NCBI RefSeq assembly: GCF_020497125.1
Contig: NC_059075.1
Span: 26,820,003 to 26,884,002, forward strand
Reading direction: 5' to 3'
Source: Mauremys mutica
Lineage: Eukaryota > Chordata > Testudines > Geoemydidae
DNA: 64,000 nt
The notes below the pieces were generated by a model. It did no database searches, had not been told where the DNA came from, and saw only the letters and a list, made by a program, of their open reading frames with translations. Position numbers and translations under genes: made by a program. Of the stretch, positions 22,300-35,173 are shown piece by piece; positions within the stretch are counted from its first letter, which is position 1; the number at the start of each line of letters is the position of its first letter.

Positions 22300-25200
22300 G
22301 CCCAGAGTGTTCCCAGCTGGTGACCATTACCAGCTGGAAGAGTTTAGAGCTGCTTTAAACTCCACCAGCACCTGCAACTGGCATAAAACAGTCAAAGAGT
22401 CAAGGAACTGTAACAATTTCCCAGACACCTATGGCAGAGGGCTGAGAGCCAGAAACTGACCCAGCACTCTGGTCACTGTAAGACCAGCTAAGTTTTCCTG
22501 GCAAAAGGCCTGATTGAGGGATGCTGGGGCTAATTACTAGATCAGTCTGAACTGGACAGAGCTAAGGAGCTCATTAATTCTTTAACTGGAAGAGTAGAAA
22601 GGCCCACCAGAAAAAAGTGCAAGGGGGGGATGAAAGGGAGATAGAGAAAGGGTAGCAGGCCCAGAGTAAAGGGAGATCTCAGCATGGAGAGAGCTCTTCC
22701 CTCTCTGCTCTCTGGCGAAAGGGGATGATATTTGTATGTCACTGTAAATAGAGTTCGGCATGGATAACACAACCAACCTACATGTTGGGGTTTACAAACC
22801 AGAGATGTGAAAGTCATTTGCACATGAAGATGGGAGAAGATGTCACAATGCCCCACCCCCTGCTGCACCCAGCCCCAGTAGCTAAAAAGGGGCATGTAAA
22901 GAGATGTAACAAGTGAACAGTATGGGAGTGACTACCCAAATAAGATTGCGCCATGATATTGTGGGAATGACTATGCCAGTACCTGTATTAGACCACTAAT
23001 TAAATGCTTCCAGACATCTGACCAAAGCCAACATGTTGGTTGCAAATTCTGCTTAAGGCTGTTTATTTTTGTATTTGTTTCCCTTTGAGTTTAGAAAACA
23101 AAAAATCACAAACACATTCATGTTGGCCTTAGCCTCAGTAAAAGCTTATTTTTACAAAACCCATAATTTGAGTCTAATTTGCCCTGACAGAGTCAACTGA
23201 CCATGCAACTACTTGGCATCTGCTGAATGCTTCCCCATTAAGCAAAATTTACGCTAATGAGCAGCGGTCACTACCACTTGCTATCATTCGATTAAATCAG
23301 TTACCTGAAACACCTTCTGATAAAGCATAAATCCTGATACCGCAAGTGCCAGGCAAGAGCTAAATTCTAAAATCTTTCTCGGTCTCCTTGATGAGCTAGA
23401 TTGTACTTTCCAGGACCTCCTTCAGCCAATGGTGGTGCGCAATTTGCACCATCCCAGAAAGCTCTGTAACTGCAGAGCTGGATCAAAAACATTTGTATCA
23501 AAGAGGGGAGCGAGACGTCACTTTGACTTGAGGAAAAACAAATAAAACATAAGCTAGGTATATTGACTTGGACCAAGAGGCTTTACCTGAGGATGAGCAG
23601 TAGCACCCTCTACTAAGATACCACGGCAGGTGAATAATGAATCAAAAAAGAAGTAAATTTTTAAGGTGCAGGCCTGTATGCCAAAGATGCACGTGCACTT
23701 ATCTATCCACATTTGTGTAGGCAAGTACCACAATTTCAACAACTAATCAAGTATTTGCATAAGGAAATGAGGAGCTAGGCATCTGCACATCAACCAAGTT
23801 AGCACACAGAATAGCAATGATACACACTAAAACAGGTACACATTTGCATGCGTATGTTTTGTGCCATTTAAAAACTACGACCCTTAAATTTCCCTGCATT
23901 TGCTAAAATAAACCTGATGACCGCATTGTATTATAGCAATACTTTTAAGAGTCATGATAATGAAAATCTGTCACTTTCCATCTATGGTGGATCTATTTTA
24001 GGCTATCATGAGCTGTCCATTAAAAGTGTCCTTTCCTCTGACAGGTTGTGTACCTAGTGTTAAATTCTTTGTACATAGATGTTTATTTTTAGAGATTGTC
24101 TATATTGTTTGTTATTGAATGCCTAACTTTCACTGAGGGTCAGAAAAGTCCTTCACTAAAGAAACTCCATATACATTAACAACTCTGCCATGATCTCTTA
24201 TTTAAAAGAAAAAAATACATCTAATGAAAAAATAATTCTGAAAGAAAACAGATACATCTATTTCTATTTAAGCCTCAACTATATTAAATAAAGTTTACTT
24301 TTCTGACTATTCTGAATGACATATGTAAAGAATAACACCAGAGAATGTTCATTGTCTAAAATGGTGATGATAATGATTTTACACTCTGAGACAAAAAGCT
24401 TTGTGAGGTAGACTTAACGTTGTACATATATAGCAATTAAACTAAAATAACATGGTTATAAAATACATTTATTTAGTATCGAATTAGAATAAACAAAGGA
24501 AGGTCAAAAAGTTCATCCTTAAGGTTTCACAAGCATCCATAATCCTTACCCTGCATCCCTATACACCAGCTACTTAGCTTATAGTGTACTGAGGTCAGAG
24601 CTGGACTTTGCAAGTCTGTGGTGTATTCCAATCAATATAGCTTTTAGTGAGTGGATGAGGCTGACTGGGCTCTTTGACTCACAGCAGAATAGTGGTGTGG
24701 ATCAGCTTTAACCTCAAGTCTGAGAAATCATCAAAGACTCCTCTTATGCAAAACAAAACAAAATAAAACCTTCTTGATCGAGGCGTTGATATTGGTGTTA
24801 AATATTAACAAAATACACACACACAGTCCAATTCTGAGTGATCAGAATTCTGTCTCAGAAGCCACCCTGCATTTCAGTGCCGGCTACTCAAATAATTCAA
24901 AGAGTAAACAAAAATAACCTACACTGTGCATAGACTTGATTTCCAGGGACTGCCCCCATCTCTCTCTCTAGGCACATATATCATGTACATCACCATGGAA
25001 TCCAAACTAGTAGACTTCCTGAGCTCCTGAGGGAAATACAGAGCCATTCCCCTGGCATTTCCTTCCTCATAATGGCTGCCCTGTCTTTATGAGCACTGTC
25101 ATTAGCAATGAAGTGCAGCTGTCATTTGTGGATCAAGCTCCAGCGGGACCCAACTGTCCTATGTTTACTCCCAGAAAGAGAAATTCCCCAGCATCCTAGC

Positions 25201-25580
25201 TTACCCTGAAGCTTTACCATCCCACTATTTACTACTACTTCCTTTTATTAGGGAACGCAGAGCAGGAATGGATTGTGATTATGAGGGCCCTTTTTAGAGT
25301 TCCAAAGGACATCTACAAACCATCAGAGCTGAATATGGAAGGATAGAGATGAGATGTTGGTACTGATCAGTCAGTGGGGTAGTTGAAGTGGAAAAGGGTG
25401 TGAGTTCAGATCCAGAGTCTTTATGTGATGTGATGTGATGCGAGAGGAGAGGGAGACTTGATCGATCCCCTCCCAGTGTAGAACAGGCCTTTGTTTCTGC
25501 AGTCTGACTGATGTTATTTCCAGTAGGCATTGTAGTCAAAATTTCAGAACCCCACTATTGGGGCAATCCCAGTAGCTCAG
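22300..25580. other. Single-copy-looking sequence, no gene recognised
   Basis: AT-rich sequence without clear repeats; 23030-23330 and 23750-24300 have the even, non-repetitive look of possible conserved non-coding DNA. An ACACACAC run is at about 24822. This judgement is from texture only. Confidence 0.3.
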
Positions 25581-25589
25581 ATTCTTTAT

Positions 25590-25835
25590 ACTTTGACAGG
25601 ATCTCAAAGTGCTTTGAAATATTAATAAATTAAGACTCACAACTTCCCTGTGTGATCAGTATTATTATTGTTCATTTTATAGGTGAAGAAATTAGGTACT
25701 AAGTAACCTGCCCAAGGTCATGTAAAAAGTCAGTGCCAGAGCTTGGAATAGAACCAAGCTGCCCTGGCTCCCACTCCAGTGCTTTAATTACGATTCTATC
25801 AATACACTACTTGGCCCTGGTCCTGACATGTTTTA
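25590..25835 (-). repeat. MIR/CORE-SINE
   Basis: Complement of MIR: 'attattattgttcattttat', 'aggtgaagaaattaggtact', 'taacctgcccaaggtcatgt', 'aagtcagtgccagagcttgg', and the tRNA-like head towards 25800. Confidence 0.75.
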
Positions 25836-26440
25836 AGGAACCATAACATCCATTGAAGGCCACACCCCACTGTGGAGTTCTCTGGATGGTTGAGGCTCTG
25901 ATGGTGGGATGCTGAACTGTCTGAGCTGCATCTGTCCAAGTCTACTAACCTTTCATTTCCATGGAGGGATATCTGCAGTGCCATTAGATTTGGTGTGCAA
26001 CCGGTTTTCCACCACCCTTCTGAAGAGCACAATTAGCTCTTTACATCCTAATAGCATTCAAGTATGTTTTCAAACATGGTGTTTTGCCAGTGGGGCTTGG
26101 GCATCCCGGCGTAAATGACATTTGGTCTGGTGAGTCATAAGAAGTGACTATATCTTAGAAAAGTTCCCACGGTTCATAGAAAGTATCAAGGTGGCCTCAG
26201 AAATAAAGAGGGATTTTTTTCATTATCAGACTAAATAGGATATTTGGTGTGCTCATTTACATGTGATAGAATTGCTTGGGTAGCAACAACGTCTAGAAGC
26301 ACATCTAATCCTTCTCCCAATAACACTGACTCGCCTCCTGCTCACAGCTATTTTGTAGCCCTGCAGTTGTGTGACATTTGAGAGCCAACTGAAAAATTTG
26401 GGCATGTTGATGGGTGGCCTGAATTCTTTTCTGCATTCTT

Positions 26441-26492
26441 TAAAAATAAAATAAAATAAAATAAAAATAAATAAATAAGCAAGCAAGCAAGC
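26441..26492. repeat. (AAAAT)n/(AAAT)n/(AAGC)n compound microsatellite
   Basis: AAAATAAAATAAAATAAAAT passes into AAATAAATAAAT and then AAGCAAGCAAGC. Confidence 0.9.
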
Positions 26493-26599
26493 TTTTTTCA
26501 AGCTAAAATGCCTGAAATGACTTAAGAGAAAATGAATTGTTCGCAAGAATTCCTACTGAACGGGGGAGGGGGAATTGTCAGAACTATTTTTAAAAAAAT

Positions 26600-27120
26600 A
26601 AAAAGCTTTAATGGACAAAAAAGAAATCAGTTATTTTTAAATGTTGCCTTTTGTGCAGTTTCTGGTTTTCCCCTCAAGCTGTGTCAAGTGGCATAATAAA
26701 GTTGCTGCAGACATGAGAGGTTGTAGTGCTTTCCCCCAGCTTTTCATCTCTTTTCTATAGCAGCCCCGCTGCTGTTAGTAATGCTCGTTTTGTAGCAAAG
26801 CTTCTTTGGGTGGGAGGGGAGAGGGTGGGAGAGCTGTGTAGAAGGAGAAAATTAAAATAACAATTGAGTCCTGTTGTGAGGTTCAACCTTCTGACACTGA
26901 CTCAGCAGGCCTGTGTATTTTTGTCATGGGGGCAATTGTCCAAGTGACACATGCAGACCTGGTTGACTCAGTTAAAGCATTTGAAATGAAAAGTTGCTAC
27001 AGACTTAAAGCCCTGTGGGGTCCTAAACTATGCAGTGTCTTCCTAAGGACTTGAGAAGAGCAAGAAATACATAAAGTGGGTGGGTGGATATAGGGAGAAC
27101 TATAGAATGGACAGTAATGT
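26600..27120. other. Unassigned, possible conserved non-coding sequence
   Basis: No repeat is recognised. The block has two TGACTCA-like sites, at about 26900 (ctgactcagcagg) and 26965 (gttgactcagtt). That is suggestive of AP-1/MAF-type sites, but conservation cannot be judged here. Confidence 0.2.
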
Positions 27121-27706
27121 TGCAAATCATTTACAATTTAATATGTTCAGAGGTTAGACCAGGGGAGTAAAAAGTGAAAGCACCACACAAACCATACCCA
27201 CAATCCAAGAGAGGATGGCTCAGAGCCGCCAATTCTAGCACAGCTCCATGTGTAAAATTTCCCAGCGATAAGGAAAAGTCCTTGATTCCCCCCAAGCAGT
27301 GGCAGCAGGATGCAGACACCTATTCCTTACATACCTCAGCAACAAGGGGGATTGCAGAGGTGAGCCAGGAGTAGATGGGGGCATTGGGGAAGCCAGTAGG
27401 AACAAAGACATTAAAGTCAGGGGCTACCTAAAGAGGACACTGTATGAGACACAACCCCTGGGCAGCTTGGGAGGATGTTCCTGGGGGGCAATGTGAACCT
27501 TAGGCCCCATGGGGCAGCCCCCTCCATCTGGCCCCTAATTTCCCTTCCCTCTATTCTGTCTACCACTTCCTCTCTTCATCCTCCATCAGGTCCCTAGATG
27601 GATCTGTGGGCAGCAGGAGGAATAGAGATGACTCTGCCTTTCCTCAATCTTACTGCCTGAACCCAGGCATCATTACTGCCCCCAGAGTCCTAGAGGCATT
27701 GGGGTG

Positions 27707-27873
27707 AAGGGAGAGCTCAGTGGTTTGAGCATTAGCCTGCTAAACCCAGGGTTGTGAGCTCAATCCTTGAGAGGGCCACTTAGGGCAAAAAATTGGTCTT
27801 GCTAGTGAAGGCAGGGGGCTGGACTCAATGACCTTTCAAGGTTCCTTCCAGTGGGGTATATCTCCAATTTTTT
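27707..27873 (+). repeat. tRNA-derived SINE
   Basis: Box A GAGCTCAGTGGT at 27713-27724 and box B GGTTGTGAGCTCAATCC at 27750-27766, followed by the family body 'aggcagggggctggactcaa', 'tgacctttcaaggttccttc' and an 'atatctccaatttttttt' tail. It is missing a few bases near 'ttagggcaaaa' relative to the 22110-22293 copy. Confidence 0.88.
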
Positions 27874-28461
27874 TTATTACCACTGCAGCTGACTCCTGTA
27901 ATCTGTCTTGTTGCAGCTGGGGTTTGGAAGGTATGAGGGGGCTGCCTGACATGACACTTGTTGGCAGCCTTGCTGGATATGTCAGCTAAAATGAGTGAGT
28001 TAACATTCTGTTGAGGTGAATGGGAGCAGTTCACAACTGCCAGAGCTATTAGGCCATATTTGGAGATGCTGTGTAAGAGGAGAGTGGAAGGGTTTTTCTA
28101 CATGAACATTTAGTTGATAGCAAGATAGGATGTGAATCGACCCCATCCTTGCCTGCCAGGGACCAACTGTCCACATAAACCCTGCTGACATGCATTAACA
28201 GTTTGTTAGTGTGATTTGAGCTACTCCCCTTTGAAATGGGAATAGATCAAAGCACATTAACAAAACATTAATGAGTGTTTGCAGGCTCCGCACAGACAGT
28301 TAATCCATGGCCGGGAGTAGAGACACATCCCAGCTTTCTGCCAACTGAATGTTCATACAGACAAGCCCTAATTTACATGGGTAACATGGACATGTTGGAG
28401 GGAGTCTAGAGGGAATAATGTGAACATTTCACTAAATTTAATCTCCTTCTAGATTCACTTG

Positions 28462-28881
28462 GCCCTGGTCTACATGACCAATTTATGTCAGATTTAATTA
28501 CGTCACTCGGGGTGTGGAAAATCCATGCCCCTGAACGACGTAGTTATGTGGACCTCACTCCCAGCGTAGACAGCGCTATGCCAGCATGAGGGCTTCTCCC
28601 ATCGACATAGCTACCGCCTCTCAGGAAGATGGAGTTCCTACACCGATTGGATAAGCTCTCCCGTAGGCATAGGTAGCATCTTCAGCTTAATTTGTAATGA
28701 AAGACATGCCGGGGCCTCAAGCAATTTTTTTACATTCTTAACTGACGCAGCAAACCCAGAGGTGCCAGGGCTATGAACTGCCATGCCTAGAGGTGCTGGG
28801 GCTCAGCCCTGGCACAAATTAAGCACCAGCTCTGCAGTGGTGCAGCTGTGCCGCTGCAGCACTGTAAGCGTAGACAAGACC
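28462..28881. mobile_element. Harbinger-type MITE with a nested element
   Basis: The left end GCCCTGGTCTACATGACC and the complement of the right end, GGTCTTGTCTACGCTTAC, are inverted. TTG flanks both sides (28459-28461 and 28882-28884). 28687-28822 is a second element inserted within it. Confidence 0.65.
28687..28822. mobile_element. Small nested inverted-repeat element bounded by TTAA
   Basis: GCTTAATTTGT at 28685-28695 is the perfect inverse of ACAAATTAAGC at 28814-28824. TTAA at each boundary would fit a TTAA-targeting (piggyBac-type) transposon. The element's own ends (TTTGT) are not the usual piggyBac CCC start, so the superfamily is open. Confidence 0.45.
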
Positions 28882-28889
28882 TTGGACTT

Positions 28890-30470
28890 AGCTCTGAAGG
28901 TGGCCTTATTGGACATCTGTCCGAAAACATGGACAAGCAGAATTGTATTCATTCACATATGGAAGGTTTTCATAACAGCTAGTCCAGAACACCATCAGTT
29001 ACCACTGGACTCACCGTTGATTTGGTTGAAGTAAGCAATTTGCTTGAATTAGAAGCACTGATTTGCAGATTTCTCCACACTATTACCTGTTTTCTAAGGT
29101 TACATCATATACAGTAGCATGGGCTGATTTGGAATAGTCTCCTTGAAAAGAAAACATTTAATTATTGAAAAAGTTCATTTGGAAGCAATGTTGTGTAACA
29201 CACTGAGTAGAACTGAGCTAACCGTTCTGAGCAAATAACTTATTGATTAAACAGTCTTTTTTTTCTGTTTGGCAAATCCATCCAGGAACAGATCATTATT
29301 TCTACATACTAGTTATTGTTAAAATAGCATTTCCTTCAAATGTATTTCAGGCTTCGGTTTTCTTCACGGAGACCATTGCTCTGTGCGAGCATTTAATATT
29401 CATAATTCTAAATTTGGGCACCTCCATCTCAGCTATTGTTTCTGTCCCCAAATTGGATGATTGTCAATCTTAGGCTGACCCTGGGGATTTTAGAACATTT
29501 ATAATCATGTCTTTTTTGCTTCCGCATAAGTGCTTTATATTCTTACTACATACATAAGCTGGAAATTTAAAAATAGTTGGGATCCTTCTAACAGTGCCTG
29601 GAGCCCCCACCCTTCCTCACTACTGCTCAACTCTTTTTTTAATGACAATTGGTTGGTTGCGAGACAGCTGCCATCTTAGCAGACACCTCAGGAAATAAAC
29701 CAGGGGCCTACAGAGATAAAAGCATGATCTACTACAGCTCTCTGTCGGGAATAGTAACACACTCTCATCCTCTGTGGATCCAGCACAGAGCTGGCGGGGG
29801 GGAGATCTGTAACACCACCCTCACCAATGGGTTATGTTTTCTCTTCTCATACTCTCCCTGTCTCCTACCATCCTCACTCCTAAAAAAGAGGATCTTTGCT
29901 TTGGTGTAAGCACTTGTGATATATTCTCATGAAAAACACATGTATACACATGTGATGCACATTTGCACAAATGTGAGCCTCTGCCCAAGCTCACCACTTC
30001 TGAAAGGTTGCCAACCCCTGGTATAGATCTATTGAAGTCAGCTGACAATCCGGTGCTGGCACTAGGCAGAGGGGGACAGAGGTATACAACATGTCTGAGC
30101 TGTGGTCCTGACTAGACTTGTTCTGTGAAACACCTCTTTAGTTTACTGTAGAACCACATCTTTTGTCTCAATTGAGCAGGACCTGGCACAACAAAAGTGA
30201 AATATTTCCCCTTCACTGCTGCTTAGGAACCAGATTCTACTCCCATTAAGGATAATGGCAAACCTCACATAAGCATCACTGATGTACAGTCAGGGCCTAG
30301 GTGTCTAGGGAAGAGAAGACTAGAGAAGGGATCTGCCCAGACATGCTCGACCGTGTCAAGTTAAGACCAGAATCTGAAAGCTGTGCCTTACCCTATTTTT
30401 TAATAGGGTCTTTAAGAGACTGAGATATGGTAGAGTGACTGTGGAGAATCCAAAACTTTGACGTTCATAT
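28890..30470. other. Unassigned sequence
   Basis: No recognised gene or element. Confidence 0.4.
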
Positions 30471-30479
30471 GGGATGGAA

Positions 30480-30786
30480 CTCATCCCTGTACAGGGGACT
30501 AGCACAGGAACACTTAATTCTTCCAAATAGGGTCTAAGTGGGATATAAGTGCTGCATAGGATTTCTTCTGGCCCTCTGCACTGGGGTGAATTTCACCCTA
30601 TATATCCATTATGGCATACCAACTTGAAAAGCTCCATGTCTTATTTGTCTTTGAGATAAAAAAAAGTGTGAAATTTACCCCAGTGCAGAGGGCCAGAAGA
30701 AATCCTATGCAGCACTTATATCTCACTTAGACCCTATTTGGAAGAATTAAGTGTTCCTGTGCTAGTCCCCTGTACAGAAGGATGAG
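30480..30786. repeat. Long inverted repeat, ~118-bp arms
   Basis: The left arm 30480-30596 and right arm 30668-30786 are reverse complements with very few mismatches and one 2-nt indel, around a 71-nt unrelated spacer. The arms begin CTCATCC(TT)CTGTACAGGGG. It could be a fold-back transposon or a local inverted duplication. No target duplication was resolved, and I do not recognise the family. Confidence 0.85.
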
Positions 30787-31774
30787 GCGTGACCTCTCAA
30801 TGCTGGACGGTTCGCCCACAGATAACGTGTACACTGTTTTGCCCAGGGCCATGTTTTTCCCTCATCTGAAAAACTCTCTCTCTCTATTTTCTGTAATTAT
30901 AAAGTTCTTTTGTCAATGATGAAGCCTTCTGCAGTAGTGCACATGTTCTCAGAGTAAACACTCAGTGCAAGTCAGGTACAGAGGTGTATGTTTCTCTGAA
31001 GCTGCCCACTTCAGTTTTCTCTTTATCAAATAAATTAAAGGCACTTCATCTATACTTATAAGTACATCATTACTTCTGAGTGCTATATCATTATTATCAA
31101 AGTGTTCTTACACCATCACAGAAAGACCTTGACATGCTGTAAATAACTTTGCCTCTTGCTTTGATACTACACAGACTCCTGAAATTGTGTTTATTGTCTG
31201 CAGCCATTATGGATGCCTAATGTGAAAGAGCTGGAGAGCACACACTCAAAATGAATGGATATATATTCTATTTCTATTCATAACCGTTCTCTCCCTCAGA
31301 TAGGGTTTGATATATCTTCTCGAGCTTTGAGGCTGAAAAGGGAAAATAAACTAGACTGATTATTTCTTTGAGAAGTTTATCTCCCCTCCCCCACCTCGCC
31401 TCAATAAATGGAGGGGAGGAAAAGGATTGTGGGAATAGTGATGGCTGAACCTCAAAAGCTTCAGAGGTTCAGTCTGAAAGTTTATTCATAAACTTACCCT
31501 GACCCTCTTTGATTTGTGAATCTTGTGTGAAAGCCTCTATCATGAGATTTCAAGTACTTGCTACCCCAAGTTGGCCTGGACCTACCAGACACAGTCACAG
31601 TTGTTTAGTACTTCAGTGTCCAGTCCTAGACAAAACCAAGAAGTTCAGAGGTCTGGAAAGGAAATATATGAGAGCCAATTAATGGATCAAGCCCTAGATA
31701 CACTGAAGACAAAATTTTGAGCTATGAACCACTATAATAGTTAGACTCCTCTGCGACCACAAAGCCAAGGATGA

Positions 31775-31925
31775 AGCATGTGGCAGCAGGGGACAAAGCA
31801 TTCTCAGTCAAGGGGATTGGCTATGGAACCAGCTTCCAGAGGAGCACAGGAGAATCCAGAGTCTGTCCATATTTTGGAAACACTCTAAAACCTTCCACAT
31901 TGAAAAGGCCTTTTCACCATAAGAA
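31775..31925 (+). repeat. LINE ORF2 C-terminal fragment (CR1/L2-like)
   Basis: Read in one frame, it gives WNQLPEEHRR and then SLSIFWKHSKTFHIEKAF, the typical C-terminal end of CR1/L2-type ORF2 (LWNxLPxxxR...FKxxLKTxLF). The upstream part is in another frame, so it is decayed. Confidence 0.5.
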
Positions 31926-31960
31926 CGACACAAACATTGACACCCTCTCAAAAAACCCCA

Positions 31961-32600
31961 GTGTGATGAGTTATTACTAACCCCACACTGGAGAGCAAGG
32001 GGTTAAGGAACAGCTCTGGACCCAGGCAGCCTCACCCAGCCACCCCTGAAAAGTCCACACAAGCTGGAGGCAGGGCTTTAAAAAGGGGAGCGGAGCAGTT
32101 CAGAGATGGGCAGTGGAAGGGAGCAGAGGGTTGCTCTGAGTGGAAAGTGCTGCCTAGGAACTCATTGCCTGAGAACTGACCACACAGACCTGTGCAAACC
32201 AAGTGACTGTGTGTGCAGGTCAGAGACTTGATTGGAGCAATTTACTCTGGGAAGCTAAAGGGGACTGGAATAGGAAGTGTTCGGGGAGGCAGCAGCTTAG
32301 CACCCCAAGGTATCAGGCGGAGCCGCCCGCCCTCGAGCCCTGGACCAGTGCCCGGTGGAGAGGGCAGTCCCGGGCTCCCCTACCCACTCTGAAAAGATAC
32401 TGCAACACCTGGAGTCTTCACCTAGGTGAGAGATGGGCTGAAAAAGGCCTTGACTGCTCAAGGGCTCAGCCCCCAATAAAACCTCTGCGCTAAAGGGGGG
32501 GAATAGAAACCCTTGGGGCAGAGGCACTGAAGGACCAGACTGTGCTTTTCAATGGAGAGGTGCCCTGCCAAACCTCTGCCTAACCATTATGTATCACTCT
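31961..32600 (+). mobile_element. Possible solo LTR
   Basis: It starts TGTGATGAGTTATTACTAAC. A TATA-like TTTAAAAAGGGGAGC lies at about 32077, with 'gagcggagcagttcagagat' just downstream and AATAAA at about 32475, all as in an LTR. The end is uncertain and no internal retroviral genes are adjacent. The wording is familiar as a turtle dispersed repeat, but the class is inferred. Confidence 0.35.
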
Positions 32601-33955
32601 TGGTGATTGTGCACCTTAATCTATACCCAGCCAACCCAAAACAAAAGTAAATTAATAAAATCTAAATACAAACAAAAACCCTCCCCTAAGCAGAGTTTTT
32701 ACCCTGAAAAGGGAGATGGGCCAGACTCCATGAAATCCACTAGGGACTTTGCTATTGCTCTCAATTTTACATGCAGGCGCTCAGATGACAGGTAGGACAT
32801 AGATTAGACAAATAGATCAAACATTTTAGAGCATTAAAGAAATCCTAAACACATAGGGAGGTCAAGTGTACAGTGAACCGTAAATCCTTACCCAGACTTT
32901 CCAGAATAGCCAACAAATAAGAAATGGCAGAAATATTTTCCGGCACTACTAGTGAAACAACTCGTATGTGGAATGTCAGACAAAGTCCTCGCACCTATTT
33001 TTTCCACTAAACTCTCTCATTCAGTTCTAAATCTTGCTCCCAGTAAAGGCTAATTGCCTCCAACAGACTATACCAGCCTGAGATCTCATAGCATCATCAT
33101 ATAAACCAATGGTTGACAAAGGATCGAAGGCAGCAAGGACATTAGAGTTCAGAGAAATGTCATAAAGCCACCAGTACTCCCACAGCAAAGCACCCTGGTG
33201 GCTATATAGCCAGTGAAGATGGAGAGATAGGACATTTAAATAATTGTTATTCTGGTTACTAAGGAATGCCATTCTGCTCACTAGATCTGTTCTACAGGTA
33301 CATTTAAAAGCAGTTTTACTGACTAAAATAAGTTTTTGTCTCCTTTTCATTCCTGTTAAGGCAGAAGGGCCAATACAGCCTTGGAAGAGTCAGCTGGATT
33401 CTAGTCTGCTTTAATTTACTAAATATTGATTGCAGAACCTTTATTGTTGGTGAGATATAAACCAGAAATAACTCAGCTTAGAAAAAAACCTGTTTTTATT
33501 ACTCTTTTACTTATTGTCTCTCAGTGATTCCATCTCAAGTCTGTCCAACAGGGGCTTGAACCTACACTAAGTGCAGACAATGGCAAAGCTCCCGTTGACT
33601 TTAAAGGTATGTCTACACCTACAGAGTTTTTGCGCTGTCAATGAAAGAAAAGCGCTGGTTTGTGTACTTACTTCCACAGGCATCAGGTAGTGTTTACATT
33701 TGCAGCACTTCCATCGCCGATGAGAGCAGCGTACCGAGGGCAGCTATCCCACAGTGCAGCTTTCTCCATTTTGATGATAGGTCTTGTGGAAAGTGGGGGG
33801 AGGGGGGAGTGCAAGGCATTCTGGGTCCCCGCTCAGTGACCTGTGATTCACTGCTTCATGTCCCAGCAGCCCCATTACTTCCTTGTTTCTTTCGCGGCAT
33901 TTTTTAAACACCCCTTGCTATCTGGCTACTTCCCCCGCCACATCTACAAGCAGGA

Positions 33956-35173
33956 ATGGATCCTGCACTGCTGTCCACTGCTCTGATAGCGGTCACTTGC
34001 ATATCACGCGTGGCGGTGCAGCTGTTCTTTAACTTGCAAAGAGAACTGCAGTCAGAGAAGCCTGATGAGTTGCCTGAAATGGAAAGCAGTAACGTTCGAT
34101 TGCTTTTGGCATTAACTGAGGAGCTGAGCACTGTGGAACGGCATTTTGGGGCTAAGGAAACTAGCTCAGAGTGGTGGGATCGTATCATTATGCATGTCTG
34201 GGATGAAGACCAGTGACTTCAAAACTTTCGGATACAGAAAGCCACCTTCATGGAACTGTGTGCTGAGCTTTCCCCAGACCTGCATTGCAAGAACACCAGA
34301 CTGAGAGCTGCACTCACTGTAGAGACGCGTGTGGCAATCACGTTGTGGAAGCTGGCAACTCCAGACAGCTACCAGTCGGTTGCAAACCAGTTTGGAGTGG
34401 GGAGATCGACCGTTGGTGCCGTGGTAACTCAAGTGTGCAAGACTGTGACTCTTGGTAATGTGCATGACATTTTGGATAGCTTTGCAGAAATGGGCTTTCC
34501 TAACTGTGGTGGGGCGATAGATGGAATGCACATCCATCAGCAAATGTTGCCCCAGCCTACCTTGGCATCGAGTACATAAATTGTAAGAAGTACTTCATGC
34601 TTTTGCAGGCACTAGTGGATCACCATGGGCATTTCACTGATATCAACGCTGGATGGTCCAGAAAGATGCATGATGTACGTATCTTTAGAAACACTGGCAT
34701 GTACAGAAAGCTGCAAGCGAGGACTTTCTTTCCAGACCAGCGGATCACTGTTGGGGAAGTGGAAATGTCCATTGTGATCCTAGGAAACCCAGCTTAGCCA
34801 TTAATGCCATGGCTCATGAAGCCATACACTGGAAACCTAGATGTCAAGTAAGGAACATTTCAACAACAGGCTGGGCAGGTGCAGAATGGCTGTCGAATGT
34901 ACATTTGGCCATTTGAAAGCATGCTGGAGATGTTTGTACAGTAGACTGGAAATGAGTGAGGAAAATATTCCCCTGGTTATTGCGGTGTGCTGTTCGTTAC
35001 ATAACATTTGTGAGGGGAAGGGCGAATGGTTTACTCATATGTGGAACGTGGAGGCCGAACACCTGGCTGCTGAGTTTCTGCAGCCAGATACCAAGGCTAT
35101 TAGAGGGGCGCAATGTGGGGAAGTTAGGTTCTGGGATGCCTTGAGGGGAAAGTTTGAAAATGAAAATCATTAA
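33956..35173 (+). pseudogene. Harbinger DDE transposase (HARBI1-like), broken
   Basis: In the family this nuclease cuts and inserts the transposon together with its Myb-like partner. The reading frame starts at the ATG of MDPALLSTAL. A helix-turn-helix segment (SVANQFGVGRSTVGAVV) is at about 34375-34425. All three catalytic acidic residues are still encoded: Asp in AIDG (34520-34522), Asp in MHDVRIF (34672-34674) and Glu in AVECTFG (34895-34897). Four lesions break it: TGA at 34214-34216, a frameshift near 34530-34540, TAG at 34795-34797 and a frameshift near 34840. The last part runs to TAA at 35171-35173. AATAAA follows at 35312-35317. Similarity to the domesticated HARBI1 gene is at family level only; this is the transposon copy. 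Confidence 0.88.

Noticed and set aside
26900..26975. AP-1/MAF-like sites as a defined enhancer
   Set aside because: Seven-base motifs are frequent by chance and there is no evidence of conservation in a single sequence.
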